Shown: positions 37,881-46,541 of the stretch, piece after piece
How the letters are laid out: every line of letters starts with the position of its first letter
How positions within the stretch are numbered: position 1 is the first letter of the stretch
Source of the DNA: Lewinellaceae bacterium
Lineage (GTDB): Bacteria > Bacteroidota > Bacteroidia > Chitinophagales > Saprospiraceae
Length of the DNA stretch: 64,000 nt
Assembly: GCA_020636315.1 (NCBI GenBank)
Contig: JACJYA010000005.1
Coordinates: 186,001-250,000, forward strand
Direction: 5' to 3'
The notes under the pieces: model-generated
What the model saw: the letters and a program-made list of their open reading frames with translations, nothing else
The model's database searches: none
What the model was told of the DNA's origin: nothing
Program-made: the position numbers and the translations under genes

Positions 37881-38052
37881 AAGAAGCGGATAATTGGATT
37901 AAAAAAATGAAGTAACAAAGTTAATGGAAAGGGCTGAATATGAGTGCAGGGCGCCAATATAAATAGCGCCGGGGAAAAAATGAAACAATTCACCTTTCAC
38001 TCGCCAGAAACTTCCTGTTGATAAAGAGAAACCCTCAGTTAATCAAAAAATA

Positions 38053-38083
38053 TTGACTGCGGCCGGTAAAAACTTCACTTTTG
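38053..38083 (+). promoter_or_regulatory. probable promoter of the secreted protein gene at 38141
   Basis: TTG is followed by 20 bases and CACTTTTG, one base off the TAnnTTTG consensus, with the spacing typical of Bacteroidota. The start codon is 58 bases downstream. Confidence 0.5.
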
Positions 38084-38140
38084 GTGTAACCTAAATGCAT
38101 CTGAATCCCTCATACTAGCAGATACAGCAATTAAAATATC

Positions 38141-39148
38141 ATGAAAACCTTTTTTCAAACCCTTTTAATCACCTTATGTTCAGTACCCGGCCTGGCTTTT
38201 GCCGGTTCTCCGTCTATTTTCAATGAACTGGAGCGGGAAGGCGTCCTTGCAGTCGAACTGGAGCTGAGCCTTTCCACCATGGAAAGCCTGGCAAAGACCG
38301 ATGAAGAACAGCCTGCTGTCTTCCGCTTTACGGATAAACTTGGCCAGACACAGGAATGGCGCGTGGACGTAAACGTCCGGGGGCGCTTTCGCCGCCGCAT
38401 TTGTTCTTTCCCACCTCTCAAGATCGACTTTTCCAAGAAAGAACTGGAAAGCCGGGGACTGCTCCCTTTCGATGACCTCAAGCTCGTCACCCACTGCCAG
38501 GAAGGAAAGGAAGGAGAAGAAGCGGTTTTGCGGGAATATCTGGCCTACAAGCTTTACAGCCAGCTGGCCGATTATAATTTCCGGGCGCAACTGGTTAAGA
38601 TCACTTATATCAATACTGATGATGGTGCCCGCCTGGCCAAATACGGCATTTTGCTGGAAGACACAGACGAACTCGCCGCCCGGATGAATAGTGAGGAGTG
38701 TGAGGCATGTTACGGCCTGGATGCTTCCCGTATCGACTCCAGAGCCTATGGCATTCACGCCCTCTTTCAGTATATGATCGGAAATACAGACTGGTCGCTG
38801 GCAATGGGCCGCAACCTGAAGGTGATGAAACCTGCCGATGGGACGAATTACCGGATCATTCCTTACGACTTCGATTTCTCGGGCCTGGTCAATGCCGATT
38901 ATGCCGTACCCAATGAGGATGTCGGGCAGCGGTTTGTCGGCCAGCGGATATATATGGGAGAGAAGATCGAGCGTTCGGACCTGGAGCAAACCATCCATTT
39001 CTTCCAATCCAAAAAAGAGGCCCTGCTTCGCTGTGTTAAAGAGTTTTCTCTCCTGGATGAGGGGTCTCGCAGAGAATTGGCCCGGTATCTGGAGCGCTTT
39101 TACGATAGCCTGGAGCGCGAGGCTTTTGTCCGGGCCGCTTCTTCCTGA
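38141..39148 (+). CDS. secreted protein of unknown function, possibly distantly CotH-kinase-like
   Basis: The 335-residue protein has a signal peptide (VPGLAFAGS). I do not recognise a family with certainty. The layout resembles spore-coat CotH-type kinase-fold proteins: an opening beta region with VNVRGRFRRRICSFPPLKID, then REYLAYKLYSQLADYNFRAQ, YGILLEDTDELAARM, a helix FQYMIGNTDWSLAMGRNLK and an acidic motif IIPYDFDFSGLVNADYAVP. In CotH the corresponding NxD and DxD positions bind metal and nucleotide; here NTDWS and YDFDFSG are good candidates. A C-terminal helical region closes the protein. It stands alone, with an Rrf2 gene convergent downstream. If it is a kinase it would work outside the cytoplasm. 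Confidence 0.6.
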   Translation: MKTFFQTLLITLCSVPGLAFAGSPSIFNELEREGVLAVELELSLSTMESLAKTDEEQPAVFRFTDKLGQTQEWRVDVNVRGRFRRRICSFPPLKIDFSKKELESRGLLPFDDLKLVTHCQEGKEGEEAVLREYLAYKLYSQLADYNFRAQLVKITYINTDDGARLAKYGILLEDTDELAARMNSEECEACYGLDASRIDSRAYGIHALFQYMIGNTDWSLAMGRNLKVMKPADGTNYRIIPYDFDFSGLVNADYAVPNEDVGQRFVGQRIYMGEKIERSDLEQTIHFFQSKKEALLRCVKEFSLLDEGSRRELARYLERFYDSLEREAFVRAASS

Positions 39149-39226
39149 TTTTCGGGTTGGGGAACTGTTTCGTTCAAAGGAATTCCACTTCCCGGATCTC
39201 CTTCCGGCCGAAGTAATCTCTGGCCT

Positions 39227-39670
39227 TCACTCTTTCACCTGCTTCATCTTCTTTTCCCTTTCGAGAATAATGGCCAGGCTGTTTTCCCGAAGAGTTTTCA
39301 GGGTATGGTCCCGGATCATGATGAATACGGCGCGGATGCCGCAGGTTTCCTCATCCTGGCACTCATCACAGGGGCCGTAGTAGTTTAGGGAGACACAGGG
39401 GAGCAGGGCAATGGGCCCGTCAAACAGGCGCATGATGGTGATCAGATTGATTTCCCTGGGGTCGGCAAGCAGGAAGTAACCGCCGTGGCGCCCGCGCTTG
39501 CTTCGCAGAATGCCTGCATTCTTGAGGTCCAGCAGAATAGCTTCCAGAAATTTATGCGGAATGTTCTCACTTTCTGAAATTTCAGAGGCCAGCACCGGCC
39601 GGCCTTCATCCTTGTGGCGCGCGATATATAACAGGGCGTTTATGGCGTATTTTGATTTCTTAGAGAGCAT
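39227..39670 (-). CDS. Rrf2-family transcriptional regulator
   Basis: The 147-residue winged-helix DNA-binding protein starts MLSKKSKYAINALLYIA. The helix-turn-helix (~25-60) contains ASEISESENIPHKFLEAILL and is followed by the wing RSKRGRHGGYFLL. Three Cys in the CDECQDEETCG region, with a fourth a few residues upstream (LPCVSLNYYGPCDEC), fit the Fe-S ligand set of IscR/NsrR-like members, so it may sense Fe-S status, NO or redox. I used the ATG at MLSKKS; a TTG three codons earlier is less likely. Known relatives control sulfur or iron-sulfur genes, but no such genes are adjacent here. Confidence 0.88.
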   Translation of the reverse strand: MLSKKSKYAINALLYIARHKDEGRPVLASEISESENIPHKFLEAILLDLKNAGILRSKRGRHGGYFLLADPREINLITIMRLFDGPIALLPCVSLNYYGPCDECQDEETCGIRAVFIMIRDHTLKTLRENSLAIILEREKKMKQVKE

Positions 39671-39764
39671 AGAGATCAATTATTGCCTGAAAGATAGGTA
39701 AGTTTTGCCGGATCATGGGTGATGATTGTCACTGAATATAATCAGGGGAGCTGCGGCCTGTCCC

Positions 39765-42700
39765 TTATTTCTTTTTCTTCTTCTCCAGATAATCTTCCAT
39801 AGCATATAATACTCCTCTAATCGGTATTCTCAGCCACTCGGGCCGGGCATTCATTTCGTAACCTACCTCGTAAATGGCCTTTTCCAGGATGTAGGTTCGC
39901 AGGAGCAACTGTACGGCTCTTTCGTCCTCGGGAATAAAACTTTGCCCTTCTGCCGTTTCCAGATAGGCGGAGAGAAAGTACTGGCTGACGTAATGGAACC
40001 ACTGGTTGGCCCAGGTTTCCAGCATAGGCATGTCTTCGGTGCGGTAATTCTGGTTGAGGACGAGCTGCCCGTATGCTGCATAATGGAAGGAACGGATCAT
40101 GCCGGCAACATCCTTGAAGGGGGTTCGCTTCAGTCGGCGTTCACTGATGGAGTGCATAGGCTCCCCTTCAAAGTCGATGATGAAGAAGTCTCTCCCGTTA
40201 TAGAGCACCTGGCCCAGGTGATAATCACCGTGTACCCTGATCTTGTCCGCTTCGATCTTATGCCCGTAGATTTCGGCAAAGCAATCCAGGATGTCGTCCT
40301 TGATGTCGAGGATGATTTGTGCTTCTTCGGCGATATGGGCAGGCAGGGATTTCATTCTTCGCTTCAACCCTTTCAGTGTTTCACTGGCCAGCCGCCGGTG
40401 CTGGGAATATATGCTGCGTTGGTAGTGCTGAGTGAATCGGTCGGGTGCAAAATCCGGGTCTGTGGTATTGGAAGCAAGGGCGATGTGCATTTCCGCTGTC
40501 CGCTGTCCCAACAGCACGGCCCGTTCAGCTGTCATACTGCCGATGAGTTTTTGGAGGCGCTCCGGCGTATTTTTGAAATACAGCGGCCTTTTTCTGGCAA
40601 GGGCCGGCGCCGGCTTATCTCTTTCCACTTTGGTGAGCACTTTCTCGTAATAGCGGTTCAGCGCTTCGAGCATCATGGTCCAGGCTTCGCCCTGGTTCGG
40701 GATCTTGTTCTGCAAAAGGCCCAGAATGGTATAGGCCTTTTCCGAAGTGTTTTCAAACTGTATGCCCCCGCCGTAACGCGGGGAATTCTCAAATTCCGTC
40801 TTCTCGGAAAGGAACCGCACCAGTTCCAGGTCGGGATTGATATCGATATCCAGTTTGCGGTAGATCTTGAAAAAGAACTGGCTGTTGTAGATGACTGAGG
40901 TATTGCTCTGTTCGGCCTTCAGCACTTCGGAGACGATATCTTCTTTCTCAACATCGAGCTCATCCAGGATCTTTCCCGATTCGAAGACCAGTTGCCCGCC
41001 GGCCACATTTACCCTGGTGTTGTTCTTAATCGACCAGAACAGCTCATTGCGGAACTTTTCTTCGTATATGGCATCGATGACGATCCCTTCCCGTGAGGGT
41101 GTTTTGATGTAAGAAATTACACTCTGAGCCTCGTTTTTCAGGAACCGGACCATTTGCTCGGCGTTGGTGACAATGGTCACGGGAAGGAAATAGGTCTCGG
41201 GCAGCCCATCTGTATAACGGACCACAACGTTCAGAAAGTAAGCCGTGACTCCATCTACTTCTATGCCGGGGAAATGGCTGATGTTTATAGAAACGATCTT
41301 TTTTGATTTTCCTCCAAACCAGCGACAGGACCGCATATAGGCCGGCAGGATCTTTTTCTCGAACCGCCGCTTGGTGGTGTAATTGTCAAAAAATTCAGGC
41401 CATTCCACATCGGCTTCCAGGTCGGCGATGGCGCGCTCTTTGGGGGTATCCTCCGCATCTTCCGTCTTTTCCATCAGGAACCAGTGGTAACCATAGGGGC
41501 CCAGGGTGAAGTGGTAGGGGTCTTCCTCAACCTCAAAGAACTTGTTCTGGCTGAATATCTCAATGGGGCGAATGCCTTTGAACCGGTTGAGGTTCAACTC
41601 GACGGCCTGTGAATATTTCGAGAGGTTGGCCACTACCAGGATGCTTTCTCCTTCAAAGGACCGGACGAAGGACAGGACTTTGCTGTTGAGGGAATCGAGG
41701 AACTCGATCTTTCCGTGGCTGAATGCCTTAAGCCGTTTACGGATGGCAATGGTGTTCTTCATCCACCACAGCAAAGAGGTGGAATTGCGGTTCTGCAGTT
41801 CCACGTTTACGGCTTCGTAGCGATAGAGCGGGTCCTGGATAACGGGCAGAAAGAGCTTCTGCGGGTTAGCAGGTGAGAAGCCGGCGTTGCGGTCGGAATT
41901 CCATTGCATGGGCGTCCGGATGCCGTTGCGGTCGCCGAGATAGATATTGTCCCCCATGCCGATCTCATCGCCATAGTAGATACCGGGGGTGCCGGGCAGG
42001 CTGAACAGTAAACTGTAAAGCAGTTCGATCCGTCGTCGGTCGTTGTTCAGCAGGGGGGCCAGGCGCCGGCGGATACCCTCGTTGAGCTTGGCGCCGTGGT
42101 CCTGGGCAAAGACCTTGTACAGGTAGTCGCGCTCTTCTTCCGTGACCATGGAGAGCATGAGGTCGTCATGGTTGCGCAGGAAGAGGGCCCACTGGCAGCC
42201 TTCGGGGATGGTAGGGGTTTGTTCGAGAATGTCAATGATGGGATAGCGGTCTTCCGTTTGGAGGGCCATAAACATGCGGGGCATCAGGGGGAAGTGGTAA
42301 TTCATGTGGCACTCGTCTCCTTCTCCGAAATATTGCGCGGCTTCTTCCGGCCAAAGGTTGGTCTCGGCGACCAGCACCTTGCCCGGATGCTTCCGGTCAA
42401 CGTATTGCCGCAACTGCTTCAGGTATTCATGGACTTCGGGCAGGTTCTCACAGTTGGTGCCTTCCCTGCGGAAAATAAACATGGCCGAGGTGAGGCGCAC
42501 CCCGTCCACTCCAAGGTTGAACCAGAAATCGATTACCTTTCTGATCTCCTCCTGCACTTTCGGGTTGTTGTAGTTCAGGTCGGCCTGATGGCTGTAGAAG
42601 CGGTGCCAGTAATAAGCCTTGGCCACATTGTCCCATTCCCAGTTGGAAGTTTCGTAATCGCTGAAGATGATCTCTGCCTGTTCGTATTTTTCCTGATTAT

Positions 42701-43103
42701 CGCTCCAGACATAGAAGTCTCTTTCCTCTGAGCCGGGTTTGGCCTTACGCGCCCGCTGGAACCATTCGTGGTCGGTCGAGGTATGGTTAATGATCAGGTC
42801 GATAATGACCTGCAGCCCTCTTTTGTGGGCCTCATCGAGCAGTTTCTGAAAATCCTCCATCGTCCCGTAATCGGGATGGATGCTGGTAAAATCCGAAACG
42901 TCATATCCATCGTCTTTCAGAGGGGACTCGTAAAAGGGAAGCAGGGAAATAGCGGTGACGCCAAGGTCTTCCAGGTAATCCAGTTTTTGGATCAACCCGG
43001 GAATATCGCCGATGCCGCTGCCGGAGCTATCGTAATAGGAACGGATGTGCAGGGCGTAAATGATGCTGTCTTTATACCAGTAGGGGTTGGGCTGTTCGGC
43101 CAT
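39765..43103 (-). CDS. treS: trehalose synthase-like GH13 domain fused to maltokinase (TreS-Mak)
   Basis: The known fusion type isomerises trehalose to maltose and phosphorylates maltose to maltose 1-phosphate for glycogen-like glucan synthesis. The 1112-residue protein has an N-terminal GH13 barrel (~10-400) with C-domain to ~550 and a maltokinase domain (~590-1110) carrying VHGDYHLGQVLYNGRDFFII and DFEGEPM. In GH13, region I (DLIINHTS), the acid/base Glu247 (VAETNLWPE) and Asp313 (FLRNHDDLMLS) are present. The nucleophile position of the canonical RLDAVPYL reads RLTSAMFIF, giving Thr205 for Asp (codon ACC). The first domain may therefore be inactive or use another chemistry. No GlgE or GlgB gene is in the window. 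Confidence 0.88.
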   Translation of the reverse strand: MAEQPNPYWYKDSIIYALHIRSYYDSSGSGIGDIPGLIQKLDYLEDLGVTAISLLPFYESPLKDDGYDVSDFTSIHPDYGTMEDFQKLLDEAHKRGLQVIIDLIINHTSTDHEWFQRARKAKPGSEERDFYVWSDNQEKYEQAEIIFSDYETSNWEWDNVAKAYYWHRFYSHQADLNYNNPKVQEEIRKVIDFWFNLGVDGVRLTSAMFIFRREGTNCENLPEVHEYLKQLRQYVDRKHPGKVLVAETNLWPEEAAQYFGEGDECHMNYHFPLMPRMFMALQTEDRYPIIDILEQTPTIPEGCQWALFLRNHDDLMLSMVTEEERDYLYKVFAQDHGAKLNEGIRRRLAPLLNNDRRRIELLYSLLFSLPGTPGIYYGDEIGMGDNIYLGDRNGIRTPMQWNSDRNAGFSPANPQKLFLPVIQDPLYRYEAVNVELQNRNSTSLLWWMKNTIAIRKRLKAFSHGKIEFLDSLNSKVLSFVRSFEGESILVVANLSKYSQAVELNLNRFKGIRPIEIFSQNKFFEVEEDPYHFTLGPYGYHWFLMEKTEDAEDTPKERAIADLEADVEWPEFFDNYTTKRRFEKKILPAYMRSCRWFGGKSKKIVSINISHFPGIEVDGVTAYFLNVVVRYTDGLPETYFLPVTIVTNAEQMVRFLKNEAQSVISYIKTPSREGIVIDAIYEEKFRNELFWSIKNNTRVNVAGGQLVFESGKILDELDVEKEDIVSEVLKAEQSNTSVIYNSQFFFKIYRKLDIDINPDLELVRFLSEKTEFENSPRYGGGIQFENTSEKAYTILGLLQNKIPNQGEAWTMMLEALNRYYEKVLTKVERDKPAPALARKRPLYFKNTPERLQKLIGSMTAERAVLLGQRTAEMHIALASNTTDPDFAPDRFTQHYQRSIYSQHRRLASETLKGLKRRMKSLPAHIAEEAQIILDIKDDILDCFAEIYGHKIEADKIRVHGDYHLGQVLYNGRDFFIIDFEGEPMHSISERRLKRTPFKDVAGMIRSFHYAAYGQLVLNQNYRTEDMPMLETWANQWFHYVSQYFLSAYLETAEGQSFIPEDERAVQLLLRTYILEKAIYEVGYEMNARPEWLRIPIRGVLYAMEDYLEKKKKK

Positions 43104-43518
43104 GTTCGTTTTGTTTTAAGTCTGGTAGTTCCTGGTTGTGTATTGTACCTCCTTAAAAAAACGAAAATATATCCTGATAACAAACTTAAGTGCCCCTACA
43201 TTTTCATTGGGGTGAGCTTTGGGTTCCCGCCCGGAAAGGGGAGGGGTGAGGCTGAGGCGGGAAAAAGGTGCTTTGGCTCAACCTGATCATCTGCTTAAAG
43301 CCTTGCGGGCTATACCCTTCCACTGGTAACCCCCTGAAGAGGGTAAATATGGCCCGCAAGGGTTTATAAACACCTTTCAATTGCATTTAAAGTTGTTTGG
43401 CGTGAAGGCTTTTCGCAAGGTTGGAATGGAAGAGGCCGGCGCCCTTGCCTGCACCCTTCTGATATCAGGCCGGAGGTTCCGGCCTCTGCATGGGATTGGC
43501 CCACAGTTGAAGCTGTGG
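43104..43518. other. 415-base spacer holding an inverted-repeat structure
   Basis: The only structure seen is the hairpin annotated at 43264-43377, plus an AAGGAGG stretch far from any start codon. No protein-like frame or RNA gene was recognised. Confidence 0.6.
43264..43377. repeat. long imperfect hairpin with GCCCGCAAGG arms
   Basis: CCTTGCGGGC and GCCCGCAAGG form a perfect 10-base stem. Inside it TATACCCTTC pairs imperfectly with GAAGAGGGTAAATA, and outside it AAAGGTG pairs with CACCTTT. The nested symmetry over 114 bases suggests a dispersed REP/MITE-like element or a structured RNA. Confidence 0.6.
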
Positions 43519-44676
43519 TCAGTTGCCACTTCCGCCATTACCGCCATTGCCGCCTCCGGAACGGTCCTTAATCCTGATATCTATATAGGTGAGGTTCAGT
43601 CCGGGCTTAAGCACGGCTGTCCCACCCCCTTCAGTTGAACTACCGGTAACGGTAAACGTTTCTTCCACCGGTAACATGATCGATGCGTTGGTTAAAAAGG
43701 TATTGAGGTTTACTCCATCACAGTCTTCGTCGAAACTAAAAGTGATCCGGTAATCTCCGGGGCCATCGTTCATCTTTCTTACGTTCCAGGTATAACCGTA
43801 TATGATCTTGCCTTTGACATTGATCTCTGCCGAATAATAACCAGGGCCGTCTCCGCTTTCATAAGCCGCGAGGTTGAACAGGGGGGCACCGTCTTTAACC
43901 AGGTTATAGGGGTATCCTTCGGGTTCATCCCAGCCTTCCCCTGGCTTCCATTCCAGGTCGCTCAGCCTGTTGTCCCCCCGGTCAACCATCAGTTTCTGGA
44001 TAGTCAGGCGGGCGCAGGGTGAGTAAACGGTTGCCAGCGTACCGGGGCCTTGTTCAACGGTGCCGTCCTGTTTTTGAGCCATGCCGTGCACTTCACTGAT
44101 ACCCCAGCCGTCGGTGTGCACCATCGGGAATTCCACCATTGGCGTAACAGGAGTTTTATAAAGGACTACTTCTGTACGCACCTGGGAACGGGTGTACCAG
44201 TCAACGGATTCCAGGTTGTCTCCCCAGTCGATGAAGTCAACATTGACAGGGAGTTCGACACTGTTGAATGAACCTGCCTGCCAAACGTTGCCTTCGTCTT
44301 TTTGCAGAAAGGCTTTGACCCAGCCGGCTCCGGGAGTAGCCCCTTCTGCGGTAGAAGGATCTCCATCGTCACAAAGGGTATTGTCCTGGGGGTCAGGAGG
44401 ACAGGAGAGCGGGTTGCCTTCCAGGCTGGTGCCCCACCAGTACCACCATTCGCCGTCGAGGGACGATATCGTATTCGGTGTTCCGGGAAGGGTTTTGCTG
44501 ACGCCTTCCGCCCAGATAACCGGATAAGAAAGATTGTTGCCGGCTGCATCCTTTTTCCTTGATTCCATTTTCGGCTCATCTGCCAGTTGTAAGTCATCTA
44601 CGAACGCATCCTTTTCGCACCTTGCAAGTAAAAAGAACAGGCCGAAAAGAATAACCAATCTTAATGCTGTTTTCAT
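43519..44676 (-). CDS. lipoprotein of unknown function with glycine/asparagine-rich C-terminus
   Basis: The 385-residue protein has a lipoprotein-type signal (FLLARC). It contains no family I recognise. Visible features are a W-rich segment (LDGEWWYWWGTSLEG), Cys residues in SCPPDPQDNTLCDDGD that look like a disulfide or Ca-binding pair, and many beta-strand-like stretches. A tail of Gly and Asn (DRSGGGNGGNGGSGN) may be a linker or degenerate cap. The Asp-rich loops (DPQDNTLCDDGDPST, SFDEDCDGVN) hint at calcium binding but are not classic EF-hand loops. It stands alone between intergenic repeats. A surface or periplasmic binding role is possible; no function can be stated. Confidence 0.8.
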   Translation of the reverse strand: MKTALRLVILFGLFFLLARCEKDAFVDDLQLADEPKMESRKKDAAGNNLSYPVIWAEGVSKTLPGTPNTISSLDGEWWYWWGTSLEGNPLSCPPDPQDNTLCDDGDPSTAEGATPGAGWVKAFLQKDEGNVWQAGSFNSVELPVNVDFIDWGDNLESVDWYTRSQVRTEVVLYKTPVTPMVEFPMVHTDGWGISEVHGMAQKQDGTVEQGPGTLATVYSPCARLTIQKLMVDRGDNRLSDLEWKPGEGWDEPEGYPYNLVKDGAPLFNLAAYESGDGPGYYSAEINVKGKIIYGYTWNVRKMNDGPGDYRITFSFDEDCDGVNLNTFLTNASIMLPVEETFTVTGSSTEGGGTAVLKPGLNLTYIDIRIKDRSGGGNGGNGGSGN

Positions 44677-45508
44677 GATTCTTAGTTTTAAGGGTAAGAA
44701 AATCCTTTTACACCTCTTTTCTTACCGGCATTCCGGCAGAAAAGACGGGTTTTATAACACACCTGCATTATTCCCAGTGGAAAGGAGCCTGTTGGTTAAG
44801 CCTTACAGACATTTCGAATTGAAAGGTGGATAGAGCCTTAGGAGGTTGAATGTTGGAGCACAGATGGAAATTTCTTTCTTTCCTCCGCGCCCTTGGCCAG
44901 AGGGTGGCTTTGAGCGACAGGATTGACGAACTCTTCTTTGCTGCATTTTTGTGGAACAGCAAAACCCTCTTTTCCGGTGGAGTCGTTTTCTGAAATTTCT
45001 GCTTAGAGCATGTTTGGAGGCCACCCTTTGGGCTGAAAACGCCCCTTTTTTGCTGATACTGCGTTGCTTTTTTCGTCCATACCTTCCAGGTATGAACTTC
45101 AAAAAGCGCCTTCCCGACACTACGTGTACGGGACAAGTTGTCTCATCAAAAAAATGACACTTTTCATCTCCAAAAGCGGCCTCCAAACATGCTCTTAGCC
45201 GAAAAGCTTTCCTCCCATCGAGGAACGCCGTTCAAGCTAATTTCAAAAGGGGGTTGAACTCTGGTGTTAGCCTTAGGGCGGTGAGTATTTTAGAAATTCA
45301 GTTTACAATTATTCCTACGGAAAAATAAATGATAAAAGTCATGCCTTAAATTGATTTTGCTCATTTTCTCTTTGAAGAAAAACACAAGTATTAAGGGCAG
45401 GGCGGCAAACTAAAAAGTGCTCCATATCAAATTTTGTGGAGGCATTTGTATTGAAAAAAGAGCTGGCTTTTGCCTCCCAAATGACAACTACCAAATAAGC
45501 ATTCAATC
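44677..45508. other. 832-base gene-free stretch with one repeat element
   Basis: It contains the 199-bp inverted-repeat element. The rest shows no convincing gene, RNA or terminator. Open frames here are Arg/Lys-rich and span the repeat, so they are judged spurious. Confidence 0.6.
45001..45199. repeat. 199-bp element with 22-bp terminal inverted repeats (GAGCATGTTTGGAGGCC)
   Basis: The ends GCTTAGAGCATGTTTGGAGG(CC) and its reverse copy agree at 21 of 22 positions. Inside are a perfect hairpin CATACCTTCCAGGTATG and a second palindrome CCCGACACTACGTGTACGGG with one bulge. No transposase or coding frame is present. The layout is that of a MITE-like or structured dispersed repeat. Confidence 0.75.
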
Positions 45509-46417
45509 TCACTCTACGCTCAGCACGCTCCGTTCCCGCCACAACAGGGCCAGTGAGAAAGCAGATACCAGGTGCCACACGCCCCACCAGGCGGCGATCA
45601 TGGCCATGCCCCCCAGCCCATTGAAGAAATTGAAGATGAGAATGAGCCCCAGGCCGGAGTTCTGTATGCCTGTTTCGATGGAGATGGCCCGGGCGTCCTG
45701 CCGGCTGAGCCCGTTGCTTTTCGCCCACCAGTAGCCGGTGAGCAAGGCCGAAGCATTGTGGACTAATACGAGCAGGAAAACGACGTGAAGGTATTTGACG
45801 ATATTATCGAAATTCCCGTAAACTGCTGCAACGATGAACCCCAGGAAAATGGCCAGAGAAAGAATGCGCACCGGCCTTTTCAGGTGGGCAGAAAACGCCG
45901 GAAACCGGTAGTTGAGGAACATTCCGATAAACAGGGGAATGAGAATGAGTTGCACAATAGTGCTGACCATATCCAGCGGATCGACGTAGATGGGGTGCTG
46001 AAGAGTTTCCACTCCCGGCACCAAAGGGGCCAGATAGGTGAAATAAACTGGTGTAATAACAATAGCGGCCAGGGTTGATATTGACGTCATCAGAACCGAA
46101 AGGGCTGCATTGGCGTTCGCCAGGTGAACGGCAAAATTGGACACATTGCCTCCCGGGCAGGCTGCCACCAGCACCATGCCCAGGGCAATGCTGGGCGCCG
46201 GGCGGAAGAAAAATATGAGGGCCAGGGTCAGTAAAGGCAGCAGCACCAGTTGGGAACTCAGGCCCACCAAAGGAGCTTTGGGCGAGCGGGCCAGGGCCTG
46301 GAAATTGTCGAACCGCAGGTCCAGCGCCACTCCGAACATGAGAAAGGCCAGGCAGATATTGAGAATGAATAGCTGCTCCGGGTTGAAGTTGATGTGTACG
46401 CTGTCTATTGCCTGCAT
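45509..46417 (-). CDS. bile acid:sodium symporter (BASS) family transporter
   Basis: This integral inner-membrane protein of 302 residues has ~9-10 hydrophobic segments. It shows the BASS signature AACPGGNVSNFAVHLANANAALSVLMTSIS, with conserved Pro-Gly-Gly and Asn (within two stretches), and the second-repeat EIGIQN-like motif SIETGIQNSGLGLIL. These discontinuous segments bind sodium in known members. The substrate may be an organic anion (bile acid-like, keto acid, pantoate or similar). It is divergent from the SGNH hydrolase gene. A TATCTTTG -7 box lies just upstream of its start, with a poor -33 element. Confidence 0.9.
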   Translation of the reverse strand: MQAIDSVHINFNPEQLFILNICLAFLMFGVALDLRFDNFQALARSPKAPLVGLSSQLVLLPLLTLALIFFFRPAPSIALGMVLVAACPGGNVSNFAVHLANANAALSVLMTSISTLAAIVITPVYFTYLAPLVPGVETLQHPIYVDPLDMVSTIVQLILIPLFIGMFLNYRFPAFSAHLKRPVRILSLAIFLGFIVAAVYGNFDNIVKYLHVVFLLVLVHNASALLTGYWWAKSNGLSRQDARAISIETGIQNSGLGLILIFNFFNGLGGMAMIAAWWGVWHLVSAFSLALLWRERSVLSVE

Positions 46418-46446
46418 TGAATTGCCGCCAAAGAGTTATATTCCGG

Positions 46447-46454
46447 CAAAGATA
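46447..46454 (-). promoter_or_regulatory. -7 box of the BASS transporter promoter
   Basis: On the minus strand TATCTTTG matches TAnnTTTG exactly, 30 bases before the start codon. No clear TTG is found at the expected distance, so the promoter may need an activator. Confidence 0.45.
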
Positions 46455-46503
46455 GCTTTTTTGACGGCTTGCGGATCAGAAAAAGAGGAGTACAGAATTT
46501 ATT

Positions 46504-46511
46504 TACCTTTG
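46504..46511 (+). promoter_or_regulatory. -7 box of the SGNH hydrolase promoter
   Basis: TACCTTTG matches TAnnTTTG exactly, 30 bases before the chosen start codon. The -33 element is not recognisable. It supports the short start of the downstream gene. Confidence 0.45.
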
Positions 46512-46541
46512 AACGCCCAATTCTATATACATTCCCTACTT

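Noticed and set aside
44768..45186. Two overlapping minus-strand frames in the spacer near 45 kb
   Set aside because: They cover the inverted-repeat element, are Arg/Lys- and Cys-rich and overlap each other in different frames.
46137..46541. Upstream extension of the SGNH hydrolase frame
   Set aside because: It lies opposite the coding part of the BASS transporter and before a -7 promoter box, so translation there is not credible.
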